From Capniomyces stellatus (Eukaryota > Kickxellomycota > Harpellomycetes > Harpellales > Legeriomycetaceae), in contig LUVW01000001.1 in NCBI GenBank assembly GCA_001661515.1, positions 1,134,052 through 1,198,051 of the forward strand: a stretch of 64,000 nt of DNA, read 5' to 3'. The translations under genes and the position numbers were made by a program. The notes under the pieces were generated by a model. That model was given only the letters and a program-made list of their open reading frames with translations. It was not told the origin of the DNA and ran no database searches. Shown here piece by piece: positions 33,219 to 43,896 of this stretch. How positions within the stretch are numbered: the first letter of the stretch is position 1; the number at the start of each line of letters is the position of its first letter.

Positions 33219-34222
33219 GTATTTAGAGTTTAGATAATAAATTACAGATCAGGACTGCTATAGATAAACCAAAAAGATCAGAATCCCTCTTTTGTTTAAT
33301 ACAAACTTGAATATTAAAAAAAAAAGTTTTGTTCGACTATTTTTAATTTATTTTGCCTGTATTTTTATCCAACTTTTTGACCTTGATTAAGCTTTTTTTG
33401 ATTTAGAAAAAAAAAACATGATCAAATTGAATGAGAAAAAGTAAAAGTAAAAAAAAACTAAATTTTGTTCTTGCTTTTTTTTGATAAGTTTTACAAAAGC
33501 CAGTACTTTTTTTTTTGTAATCGTTGTTGATTTTATAATGAAGTTTATCCGAATACCAACTAATTTTGTGTGAATATTAAAAAAAAACGTACGATTTATA
33601 TAGCCATTCTCAGTTTTTTATATTTTTTGGTCGACATATAGGAATTGTTAGCATACAATAAACATAAGCTGTAATAGCTTAAAAGTGAAATATTAAGAGT
33701 TAATATCAACACAAAATGTGATGAACTTGAACAGCATATCCAACATCTAGTAACACCACATACTATCACCGTGAACCAAGCATTATTTAATTCAACCTAT
33801 AAACAAGGTAAAACTGTAGAGCTGTGGGATAAAATTGGCCATTGCTTTGCTTTAAGCAGTTAAATATCAGATACTAAATCAAGCCTATTAGCCCAATAAT
33901 AGGGCATAGTTGGCAACAGCTTCAACTGATTTTAACCAATTAACAACTCTGAATTGTGCGAACATTGGTTTAAAACTAGATTATTAGTTACTTTATTGAT
34001 CACTAGTCTGATGGAAAAAAATTATAAAAAAAAAACAGTCGTAAAAATTCAAAACACGAATCTGATATTTACAAATTTGAGGCAAAACTGTATAGTTATG
34101 TGGTGATATCGTTGACACTAAACAAAAGTATCCCTAGTTCCTTTTGACAAGCACACAATTAGATAAATTTACTCGAGTATATATACAATCGGTTCTATTA
34201 ACTATAGATTAGCGTGGTAGAA
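33219..34222. other. Shared divergent promoter region of TypA-like and PPR-like genes
   Basis: About 1 kb of AT-rich DNA lies between two divergent genes for probable mitochondrial proteins. It contains many A/T homopolymers and a TATATATA element at 34178-34185, near the plus-strand start. No coding sequence is seen. Confidence 0.55.
34178..34185 (+). promoter_or_regulatory. TATA-like element before the PPR-like gene
   Basis: TATATATA lies 45 bases before the ATG at 34223. If used, the mRNA leader would be very short, so it may be only an AT-rich promoter patch. Confidence 0.3.
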
Positions 34223-37200
34223 ATGCATTTTGCACTATTAGCTGGAAATCGTACGCTGCAAAGTGGCCGGGTATCGGCTGTGTATGGTAGCAGAGTGGTC
34301 AGGATAGGAGGTATGCTGCCTGGGAGAAATATAATAGACTTGGAAGAAAATGTAAAAGTACAGCAAAGACATTTAAGCAGCTCAAGTAGGTTGAGGAGTT
34401 TCAAGTCTAAAATTCAAAATCTTTTGTGGAATACAAGCTCGGAAGAGATTCTAAAAGTCCAAAGGATTGGAAATGACATTTCTAAATATAACAAAGCGCA
34501 AGTAATCACAAGCAATACTCGAGACAAAGACCGATCTGCACCTAATTCGCCTAAATTGAGTCTCGGTAGCTCCAAAAACAGCACCGAGAAGAACAATGGA
34601 AAGAAAGGTATTAATCTGTGGAGAAAAAAGGGGAAGAAAAGTACAACTGATTATGTAGGTTTGCTTGTAGCAATGGATGCGCAAAACGCAGAAAAGGCAT
34701 GGCTAGCATGGTATAACGAACCAGAAGTGGCAGTGATGAATATCGCTGCAGAGCCAAAGGATAGAAAGGTGTGGGACAAACACGCGAACTTGTCAGTGTT
34801 TGGGCTGAGTGTTGAAGGTGGGGATAAAGAAGTGTTAGGTCGGATTGTAGAAACACGTCGTGAAATTCAAATCAGGATTATCAAGCTGTTTCTTGCAGAA
34901 ATCGAATTAGAAAAGAATAAAATGAAAACAGATTTAGAATTCAACAAAATATACGGAAGTGGACAGACAGCCGAGGTGGGAAAGTACTGGGCAAGCAGAA
35001 TCATGAGCATTCTTCGTCAGATGCATTCTGATAGAGAATGGTCGAAGATAATTGGCGTTCTGAAATCCGGGAAATACACAAATGTTAATCCTGAACCTAA
35101 AAGTGGAGACATGGAGCAAGAGTTGGATAACTGTAGCCAACTGACATCCGAGGAATATGGTAGTATTGTTGAGATATTATGTAGGGAGGGATTAGAACAC
35201 AGAATTACTGGGAATACATACTCTATTGAGGAACTTTACAAGAAAGAGAGGGATGATATTGCAGAACAGAGGAAAAAAAGAGAAACATCTGATAACCTTG
35301 ATGGCTCTGGGCTTGAAGATAACGGCCAGAATGAGGACTTTGAATCAAATACAGAAACAGAGCAGAGTAAGAATGATGACTTGGTTGATGGTGCGGTTTA
35401 TGGCAAGGGGTGGATTGATGCTTTAGTTGAAGAGAACTACCAATGCTCTAGGTTGGCACTTGAAGAGATCACTATGGGCAACAAAACATCAAGCGAGGTT
35501 GGCGTTAAAGATATAAAGTTGATACTTGATTTATGCAAAGAGAGCAAAGACGCACAAACAGCACACGAAGCATTTTTCCGATTTACAGGAATTGATTTGG
35601 GACTTGAAGGCGACTTGGCACTTAAAGCAACCGAAGGAAATGGGTTATCGAAACCAACGCTACAGAGTAAAAGTGCTGGAAGTTTGTTGGGATCGGTGCT
35701 ACCTGATCCAGAAATGTTTGTGTTGGTAGCACAGACGGTACTGAGCAGCCAACCCCCACAAACAGTTAGCGAGGTAGAAAGTCTAGAAAAGACGTCTGTG
35801 GACATAACAACAGAAGATGTAGCCACAAAGTTAATAAACCCCAGCTCAGGTGATGCAGACAGCGTCAAAACAAACGAATGGAGAGCCGGTGTGATTAAAA
35901 ACATCTCTAACGAGTTTATGCAGATATACAGAGCAGATAAGGCTTTTGCACAGGGTGCGTTTTCCCCAAGAGGTTTGGGTACGTACAGTGGGCCTGAGAC
36001 TGTGCCAATTGCCGAGATGTTCATTTGCCTTATTAATGGCTGTATCAAGGCCCAGGACTATGAGGAGGCTCTTGGTGCATACGAGTCATTGAAGATATTG
36101 CTGTCTCCTGATCTCAAGTCCAAACTTGACTTGGGCTTGAATGCTGGTTTGGGCTCAGTGTCGGGTCCGGGCTCCATACCCGACAAAACCACGGCAGCCA
36201 ACTTTGAGGGGCTTGGGGCAGATGGCTGGGAGAGTCTTTTTGTCTCTGTTTCAGAAAGCAAACAAATATGGTGGCTTAACATCATATTAGACGACCTGCA
36301 CGGTGCCAACCTTCAGCCTACATACAGAATGATCCAAGTTTACACGAGTGCAGCAGTTGAATATACTGGCCATTTAGAAAGCGTAAAGCCACTTGTGTCA
36401 GCTGTAAACCACTTGAGGTCCATGTGGCCGCTAGATTTGGGCTTTGAGGCTAAGTCGTCGTTGTTTTTGGTTGGTGTTGTAGACTCGATATCTCGTTTCA
36501 TCGAAATACTATATAAAAGTCCCGAGCCCATACCACAGACTGTGTACGCTCAGTTAGACTCGATTTTCAGCCTTGTGGCAGATATTTACGCCGAGTTCAG
36601 CTTGGCTTTCCCCGCATCCAGTGAACCAGGGATGGTTATTTCCGCTGTAAGATGTCTATGCTTAAGCAATGCGCACTCTGAAAAATGGGTCAGCAAGGCA
36701 AAAGATATTGTAAACCAATCAAAAGTATCCACTAACGAGTCTGAAACAAACGCACACGCTATGGTTATGGAGGGATTCATCAATTCCAACCAACCAGCAA
36801 AGGCCCTTGATGTGTTTGAGTCTCTTGTGGCTGAGAAAAATAGACCCAGAAACGATTCTGGCCTAGATCCCAGTAGCCCATTTAAAATTCAAGATAAATC
36901 CCAGAGTGTTACTCCCGTGCTGTATACCTGTGCTATGAGAGCGTATTTTTTGGCGGGCGATTATCACCAAGCTATAGAGATAGGAAAAGTTTTGCTGCCT
37001 GAACCAAAGGAACCAAGAAAAGGCGAGCTTGAATCTGATGAAGACTTTGAAGCCGATGAAAACACTAGCAATGAAAATAACAACAACGACCGAGTTTTGG
37101 GAAAGGAGCGTTCTACCCCCGATTCGTGCATTGAGATTACCAAAGTACCATTACTGGCGTTTGAGTTGCTGATGTCATCCTACGTCAACGTAAATGAAAT

Positions 37201-38023
37201 GGTTGATGCTTTGAGATTGCTTGAGACCATGCGGGCGTCTAAAATTCCTGTGACCAATAAGATCTACGCTGATTTGCTGGACGGTTTTGGTGCATCTAGA
37301 AACAACTCTGCCATATATCTCGTTCGGTCGCTTGCCTACTTGGATCGCTTTATTGCACACCCCCTGAATGACACTCTATTGCCGGTATCCCACGTAACTG
37401 CTGCTACCCCGGACACACCGTACTCGCTTTCTACTGCTCTTGATGGGACCAACATTTATACAAGCATTTTTTCCGACTCGACTGGGTGTCTGCTAGACTC
37501 TGAATATTACACTGCACTGGTAGGTGCGTATGCTAGCACAGGAGACATCACTATGGCTCTCCAAACCTTCCAGATAATGCTGTTTCGGTCAATCAAACCA
37601 ACTGTCAAGTTAGCATCTATTTTGGTTGATTGTTGTGGTTGGACTGAAAGATCAGATTTTTCAAATGAGAGATCCTTACAAATTAACGGCAACTCGGCTA
37701 AGCTGGAAAGCCTGACACGTAGGCTGTATAACACCGCGCCAGATCCAGAGAACCCAAACAGCGGGATTATCAGACACTCGTATATGCTTGGCACTATTAT
37801 CGATCAGCTAAAGTTTATGGGACTCAAGTTCACTCCGCAGATCCATATGTCGGTGTTTGAAGTTTTGGTAAGGGTTAGACTTTATAGCGATGCTGTTGAC
37901 TACTTGTTAGTAGATCTAGAAAAGTCTGCGCTCACTGATGAAATTTTAATCTTTGCTCGTGATTTGCTCACTTTGGTTGGTGAACCAGCAACTGCTCAAC
38001 TTGACCGTTTAGCTGGGCTTTAG
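34223..38023 (+). CDS. Large PPR-like (pentatricopeptide) protein, probably mitochondrial
   Basis: A single exon of 1,266 residues from the ATG at 34223; a GTG three codons earlier is in frame but is not expected as a start. The N-terminus (MHFALLAGNRTLQSGRVSAV) has Arg residues and no acidic ones, as in a mitochondrial targeting peptide. Several helix-pair segments resemble PPR units: EEALGAYESLKILLSPDLKS (near residue 614), KALDVFESLVAEKN (near 862), MVDALRLLETMRASKIPVTN (near 992) and TMALQTFQIMLFRSIKPTVK (near 1110). PPR proteins bind organellar RNA and act in its processing, stability or translation. Repeats are spaced irregularly and are divergent, so the RNA target cannot be read. Ser- and Asp/Glu-rich linkers separate the blocks. 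I do not recognise a specific yeast ortholog. The neighbouring divergent gene, also probably mitochondrial, supports the compartment call but does not prove it. Confidence 0.7.
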   Translation: MHFALLAGNRTLQSGRVSAVYGSRVVRIGGMLPGRNIIDLEENVKVQQRHLSSSSRLRSFKSKIQNLLWNTSSEEILKVQRIGNDISKYNKAQVITSNTRDKDRSAPNSPKLSLGSSKNSTEKNNGKKGINLWRKKGKKSTTDYVGLLVAMDAQNAEKAWLAWYNEPEVAVMNIAAEPKDRKVWDKHANLSVFGLSVEGGDKEVLGRIVETRREIQIRIIKLFLAEIELEKNKMKTDLEFNKIYGSGQTAEVGKYWASRIMSILRQMHSDREWSKIIGVLKSGKYTNVNPEPKSGDMEQELDNCSQLTSEEYGSIVEILCREGLEHRITGNTYSIEELYKKERDDIAEQRKKRETSDNLDGSGLEDNGQNEDFESNTETEQSKNDDLVDGAVYGKGWIDALVEENYQCSRLALEEITMGNKTSSEVGVKDIKLILDLCKESKDAQTAHEAFFRFTGIDLGLEGDLALKATEGNGLSKPTLQSKSAGSLLGSVLPDPEMFVLVAQTVLSSQPPQTVSEVESLEKTSVDITTEDVATKLINPSSGDADSVKTNEWRAGVIKNISNEFMQIYRADKAFAQGAFSPRGLGTYSGPETVPIAEMFICLINGCIKAQDYEEALGAYESLKILLSPDLKSKLDLGLNAGLGSVSGPGSIPDKTTAANFEGLGADGWESLFVSVSESKQIWWLNIILDDLHGANLQPTYRMIQVYTSAAVEYTGHLESVKPLVSAVNHLRSMWPLDLGFEAKSSLFLVGVVDSISRFIEILYKSPEPIPQTVYAQLDSIFSLVADIYAEFSLAFPASSEPGMVISAVRCLCLSNAHSEKWVSKAKDIVNQSKVSTNESETNAHAMVMEGFINSNQPAKALDVFESLVAEKNRPRNDSGLDPSSPFKIQDKSQSVTPVLYTCAMRAYFLAGDYHQAIEIGKVLLPEPKEPRKGELESDEDFEADENTSNENNNNDRVLGKERSTPDSCIEITKVPLLAFELLMSSYVNVNEMVDALRLLETMRASKIPVTNKIYADLLDGFGASRNNSAIYLVRSLAYLDRFIAHPLNDTLLPVSHVTAATPDTPYSLSTALDGTNIYTSIFSDSTGCLLDSEYYTALVGAYASTGDITMALQTFQIMLFRSIKPTVKLASILVDCCGWTERSDFSNERSLQINGNSAKLESLTRRLYNTAPDPENPNSGIIRHSYMLGTIIDQLKFMGLKFTPQIHMSVFEVLVRVRLYSDAVDYLLVDLEKSALTDEILIFARDLLTLVGEPATAQLDRLAGL

Positions 38024-38746
38024 TACACTTTTTTCTTTCTTTTTTTTTTCTTTTTTTTTTTAAACTTAGAACCCTTTGACTTTCTTTATTTCACCATATA
38101 CTATTACCCTATTCCACCATATATTATTCTTCAACTACTTTTTTTTACTTTATAGATATCATTTCCTTTCATTACACTTTAGCCACAGTCTCTTAATTTT
38201 CCAACCATCATATTAATTTATTAATTTATGTGGTTTGTTGGCAACAGAAACCACGAAACAAACCAACCCATTTTTACAGCCATATATTTTTGAACTTTGG
38301 ATGGTTTTAGATCTTTTAACCTGCTTTGACCATCCACTTACACTCGTGCAGCCACAAAAGCTAAATCTTCAAGAGTTGGTCTCTTTTCGGTTCAAAGACT
38401 GCACTCGACCTGAATTGGTATTATTGGTAGAGTACAAGTTGGGCTTATATATATTAAAATCAGACTGGTTTTGCTTCGTGTAACATTTATTTATTTTACT
38501 AATTGCTTAACTACACCACACAAAATGCTGGGTTTTTTTGTTATCGATTTTATTACAATATTTACAAGTACTGGGTAGCTATTTTACAAAGAAAGTTCAA
38601 TAAAATACAAAAAGTAAAATTAAGGGAAAGTATGTTACAGTTTAAAAACTACAGCTCTATATTACTACATATTATACAATTGACTCGAGGTTATATCGAG
38701 TGCCAAGATGCGATAAGTCGATTATCCGCTACTAATATGTCTGAGC
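38024..38746. other. Intergenic region with T-rich tract and LTR-junction-like motif
   Basis: The 3' side of the PPR-like gene has T and C runs at 38028-38060, probably in the 3' untranslated region. At 38228-38250 TGTGGTTTGTTGGCAACAGA occurs, one of three related motifs in the window (see 45658 and 46574). The frames at 38235-38483 and 38503-38898 lack protein-like composition and lie over this motif, so I do not call them genes. Confidence 0.5.
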
Positions 38747-39223
38747 TTATTGCTGCTTATCTAGCATTTTCCTCCTGGCCTTTGTGGATCCAAAAGGAGA
38801 ATCTGTACTCAAAAGCAAACAATCATCAAAGGCACGATCTCCAACCATGCTGCCTATTCTTGAATCTTTTGAACTACCTGCGTCAAATGATACGTTAGAA
38901 TTGAAAATGTTTAAATAACCTTGGCTGGCCAGGTTTTTGGGGTTAAATAGGTTAGCACCCCAGTTGTGAACTTGGGACTGAGAAAAGATATCTATCTCGG
39001 CGTCAATACTGCTAGATTTATAGCATGTGGTCTCTTCGAGACTCTTTAGATTTGTATCGTCGCCTGGTCTTGTGCTCATTAGCACTCCCTGTCGAGACTT
39101 GGGCTTGGCGCTTTTCTTTATTACCTTCCCCTTCTTAACCGGCGCGTTGGGCGTTTTGATAAAGATCCCAGATTGCTTTTGAGGTGTTAGCACCATTCTG
39201 GCTAAGCTTGATTTACTTGTCAT
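38747..39223 (-). CDS. Small basic/Ser-rich orphan protein
   Basis: A continuous frame of 158 residues with an ATG at 39223 and stop at 38747-38749. I do not recognise it. The N-terminal third is basic, with VLTPQKQSGIFIKTPNAPVK and KKGKVIKKSAKPKSRQG, including two Thr-Pro sites that could be phosphorylated by proline-directed kinases. The middle is acidic and Asp/Ser/Asn-rich, and the end is FGSTKARRKMLDKQQ. There is no signal peptide, membrane segment or zinc motif. Codon use looks coding: no rare runs, and GC content higher than the flanking DNA. It may be a small nuclear protein, but no function is claimed. It could also be a chance frame; length and composition make a real gene more likely than not. 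Confidence 0.5.
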   Translation of the reverse strand: MTSKSSLARMVLTPQKQSGIFIKTPNAPVKKGKVIKKSAKPKSRQGVLMSTRPGDDTNLKSLEETTCYKSSSIDAEIDIFSQSQVHNWGANLFNPKNLASQGYLNIFNSNVSFDAGSSKDSRIGSMVGDRAFDDCLLLSTDSPFGSTKARRKMLDKQQ

Positions 39224-42200
39224 GTTAGACTACCAAAGGCACAAGATGTTTTTCGTAAGTGTGTTCTTTATATGCTATCAGTGATTATATTAACAATTAC
39301 ATAAAGTTTGCGTTAGCCCCAACCTTATGTATTTAGAGTAAGTGTAATATAATCTGTTAGTATTTTTTTTGGAGGAAAATTTTATGTATTGTGCTAGTTT
39401 TTTTTTTTTAAGCGTCTATACCTAATGTGGATATAAATATGTTTGTGTTCGGGTTTTACAAACTCTTGGGGTGATAAATGGGAAAAATGCTATATTAAAC
39501 CTAAGCAATTAGTAACACTTTGCTAAAAAGGTTTGTAATTTGTAATTAATTATACACTTTATAGGGTTTGTATTTTTCAATAATGTCTTTTACAGCTCTT
39601 TGGCTCGCTTTGTGCGAGCCTATGGAAAATTGCAATAGTATTGAAACGCTTGATTATCTGAAATATCCACGTAATGTTAAATGAAAATCGTCTCTTTTTT
39701 TGGACTCGTTTCAATTTTGTTAACATCTGTATAAACCAGCCCTTTTTTCTTCTTATTTTGTTTCGATTTTTCTCTTTGTGATACCTCCTTCCATTTCTTT
39801 TTGGCTATTCTGTCCATGTACCTCACATATTTATTTGCTTTGTACTAATGCATCAATCGCCTTTACTAAATAGATCTGCGCGAAATTAACTATCCGACTG
39901 TTATTAGTTTACTTTAATACTAAAAAGTTGATTGTAGATCCGCAACATACTCAGTACTGTATCGCTGCTTTCGGCCTTTCTTTTCGTTTTTTTCAATTTG
40001 CAAAAGCATGCTAAGAGAAACAAAACGATAAATACATGCTGCCATTGACGATGATTGTCTCTTTGCAGGATGATTTTCCTGTGCTCATAGAATCTTGCAA
40101 ATGATGTCACCAGTGAGATGTGAGCGTTTTCCTTCTATAACCTCGCACATTTATGAATTAAATTTGAGTATACCCAATCAAAAAATTAGTCTACTTTCTG
40201 CAACTAAGCCTTCTAGCTCTGTTTTTGTTTTTTCAAGCTACAACGAGTCTTTTTTTGTTGTTTCTCTTGGCTATTTTTAATAAAAATATATAATAGTAAT
40301 TTCTCATGCTCAGCAATTTATACTCACTCAATGTATACATATATCTGGAAGCTCGACAAATTGCCCAGGCTTAAAACACCTAAAAGTGTGTCAATCATTA
40401 TTCGTCTTACTCACTCAGTCAATTTTGATTCAGCATGTAGCCCATTTATTTTTCCTGCTCTTTGTGATGGTGCTTTTCAAGACTGTTCGATTTCAAACGA
40501 ACAAATGCAGAAAATTTACTGGCAATAAAAAAAATGCCAATAATTTCTTCATTCCTAATGCCTCATTCTGTAAAACCCGACCCAGCACAGCCCTTTGCGG
40601 TTTTTTTTCTCTACACCTAGTATACTAACACTATTTCAAAGCCGAGTTAGGCTAAGTAATAGTAACGTTTTGATTTATTTATTTTCTAGTGGTTCGGTTT
40701 TAACCAATCTCGAAAAAAATTATAACCCCGGGAAATAAAATTAGTTGAACTGGCTTTTACTACCGTAATGATGCGTTTTTCAATCTAAACGTTACTAGAA
40801 ATAAAATGAATATAAACTTTGGATTACCACCAAGCACTCAAAATGTTTACAAGCATAAAAACAAAGTAAAACATATTACTCATAAGCTTTTAGTTATTGG
40901 GGTAAGAAAAGGGTATTTGCCAATCAAATCCGGAATTGCTACAGTTCGATTTCAGGTCTATTTTTTGGATTTTTTTTACTACTCGGAAAAAGAAAAAGAA
41001 AATCTTTGTATGGGATCAACTCAGCATATATCCATAGCAGTGATTTTGTCTTTCTCCGCTTTACAAAGGTAAACGCGAGTTATATATATATATTAGTACT
41101 CAATGTCACGCGTTCTAAAAGCTAGTTTCGAGGCTTTACAAAACTATCTTTCAACTATTGGGTGACAATGTAACAAAGCCCTCTCTCTAACAAAAATTCT
41201 GTAGTACAAACCTGTTTGCAGAAATCTGTGAACGCGCCATGATATCCTGGAGCCATCCGACATTGTATCATGCAATTTTTATTTTTATTGTCAGAGTATG
41301 TTAGATTCAAACAAAAAAAAAACCACCATCACTATCTAAAGCTTTATTACTGGCGTTCTTTTGTGTGTATATACACCTGATTGCAACAATCCAAAATATA
41401 CCTTAGTGTATTAAACAGCTAACCGGTGAAAATACAAGTTTAGAAAAAGTGACGTCAATTAGTTTTATGTACAATAATAACCTCTACACACTTTAGTCAA
41501 ACGCCTTTCAAAATCGATAAAGCGTTATAAAATGTACAAACACCCGTGGCAACACTATTTAGCTTTGATTCCCGTGTTTACTTGAAAAATAAACAAGGAG
41601 CGAATATACACAGTGTACGCAAATATTATGCACACACATACGAGCTAAACCATTATATCCATAACCATCAAGTCGAATCTACTCTCCGCATACCCGCTTG
41701 CTTCATATGTCTGGGCTTGACTAGAGCTTATTATCATTATTCTTTTCATCATCAATGCTTACACTTTCGATTTAATTATAATACTTTTTACGTATAGCCA
41801 AGAATTCTCAAATCGTAAAAAATAAGTAAATATTTCATTAAAGAAACTTAAAAAAAAAATCCTCGGATCAATTCATGATTATAACCATCTTGCTGCTTTC
41901 GCTTTTACTTTTTCATCGCCAAAGCGAAAATACGCGATTTTATTGTGTAATTAACAAAAATATATGTTGGTGTTCTTGGTCTCTATGATATCTAGAATTC
42001 AGCAAAAAAATCAGGCTATGTAAACGTCTAGAACCTTCTAACAGTCACAAAACTCAGGGCGCCTTGTCATTAATGGCAGGCTACTTGCGCTGCAGCTTTG
42101 CTCACTCATACAACGCACTAGTTCTATGCCGATCTTCGAGTTGGTCAAGTGATTTACCTTAGAAAAATCCGAAAATCCTAATCACACACTAAAACACATC

Positions 42201-43896
42201 TGTTCTATTGATATAAATTGGCCGGATGGATTTACACAAAAAAAAACAGCCAATCGCTCGTTCATACAAATTTTCACTATCGAAATCCGTCACCAAGGGT
42301 AGATGCGTAAAAGGACGTGTTCCTTGTGCTTTAAACTAACGACCATTCAAACTCGTGCATTTATCAAGTCACGAAATTAGTCGGTGAGTTAAAATGAGCC
42401 GGCGTGAGTAGCTATCAATTGGGGATTAGTAATAACCCAGACTAGTTATATTAATGTGGTTAATATGCGAGCCGTTGAGTGTTTTCGGTTTCATTAATGT
42501 AAGGGAACTAAATTCACTCACCTTTGGTGTAGTGCAAATAACTAAAATAGCAAGCTACACACACCTGGTTTTACCAACCAGGAAATATGAGTGAAAAGAA
42601 CTGAAAAGCAGGCTAAACAACAATTAAAAAGCGAACTTAGTACAACCCAAATCCAAAAAGGTACAAAGTAAGACTATTAAAAAAAAGGAGCCTCTGGCAT
42701 ACAACATCTATCCTAAAATGTCTAAATCGATTCTACGCTCAAAATACGTTATAGCTACTTGCAATACCTTAACATAATCATATTGGATTTTGGTTTGTTG
42801 ACAAACTTAGAGTGCCTCTACTGGAAATCAAATTAAAGCTTGGCTTTGTAGTGCAAAAGCTTGAGTAGATTAAAATACAATCTTGGCTAATTCTAGATAA
42901 TTCTACCAAGGCTCTACTGTATCACAACATGGTATTCCTCAGACTATTTATAGAAATACTTTATATTTACACCGCTATAGGTATTCAACCTGGATTTCTC
43001 CACTTGGCTCTAATTACTATTTTTTTTTTCTAATCCGCCCTTTCCATTAAGAACCAAGTTTATTTATTAGTTATGATTTCAATTTCTGGTCAGAAAACTT
43101 ATATATTGTTCTCACTCAGTCAACAAAACCAAAACTAGGTTTAACTTTATCAAGTAAAGCAATATGGCAAGTGATAAAGTTGAAGGCCTGTTTCACTAGC
43201 CAAACTTGCCAGCTTTATAACCCGGGCAAGCTTTCAGGCAATAATAAGCTTTGTAAAATTAATAAAAAGATACCAGTAAAAGAAGAGAAAAAAAGTGGGA
43301 AAAAGTGGGGGGGAAAATAATAATTGCTTACTAAGCATCCTTGTGCAAGCTGTCTTTTTTTTTGCATTAGGTAACCAGGCCATTTGTTTAAATAAAGCTA
43401 ACAAGGCTGGATTTCAATAAATAAATCCCGGCAGGACTGGGCAAGGCTTTCTGAAGTATAATTATTGAGCGTTTATCAGTTCGCTATAAACCCTCTTGAC
43501 TTTTTAGAAGCTTTTCAAAAGGCCAATCAAGGCTTTTAAGAGCTTTAAAGTCTATTGCGTTTAGGGCTTTAGTTTATAGTAATAAATGATGACAAATCAA
43601 TGCAATATATTTTTATTGGATTACAAATCAATATTTGATCCTGGATGGAATCTATTGCTATTTAGCGTTTATAACTCTGCAAGCCCAGCTAGAATGGCCC
43701 ATTCTTTCTGCTTATCAACGACTAAAAGTTATAATCAAGAAAAACAAAACAAAACAACCAAGAATCCCGTAAGCCTAACCCGTTGTCTAAACCGGCTTGT
43801 GCTACTAATTAATAATCATTAGCCTTTCTTTATTTACAGATTTTTTTTTTCAAAGATATATTTTTTACTTCAAAAAATAATACTGGTAAAGTAGAA
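39224..43896. other. 4.7 kb gene-poor region
   Basis: No coding frame with protein-like content is visible between the orphan gene and the Cfd1 gene. A less AT-rich island at about 42040-42530 contrasts with its surroundings. A perfect 9-base inverted repeat lies at 41897-41929. Short frames at 40095-40280, 40806-41072, 41546-41797 and 43586-43822 are each under 90 codons and lack homology that I can recognise. Confidence 0.55.
41897..41929. repeat. Perfect 9-base inverted repeat
   Basis: TTTCGCTTT and AAAGCGAAA are separated by 15 bases, so the stretch could form a hairpin in DNA or RNA. It is intergenic, in an otherwise AT-rich setting; function unknown. Confidence 0.6.

Noticed and set aside
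34214..34222. GTG as the start of the PPR-like gene
   Set aside because: Nuclear genes start with ATG in almost all cases; an ATG lies three codons downstream at 34223.
38235..38898. Two short plus-strand frames after the PPR-like gene
   Set aside because: The first has no good start and overlaps the repeated motif; the second overlaps the orphan gene antisense. Neither looks like a protein family.
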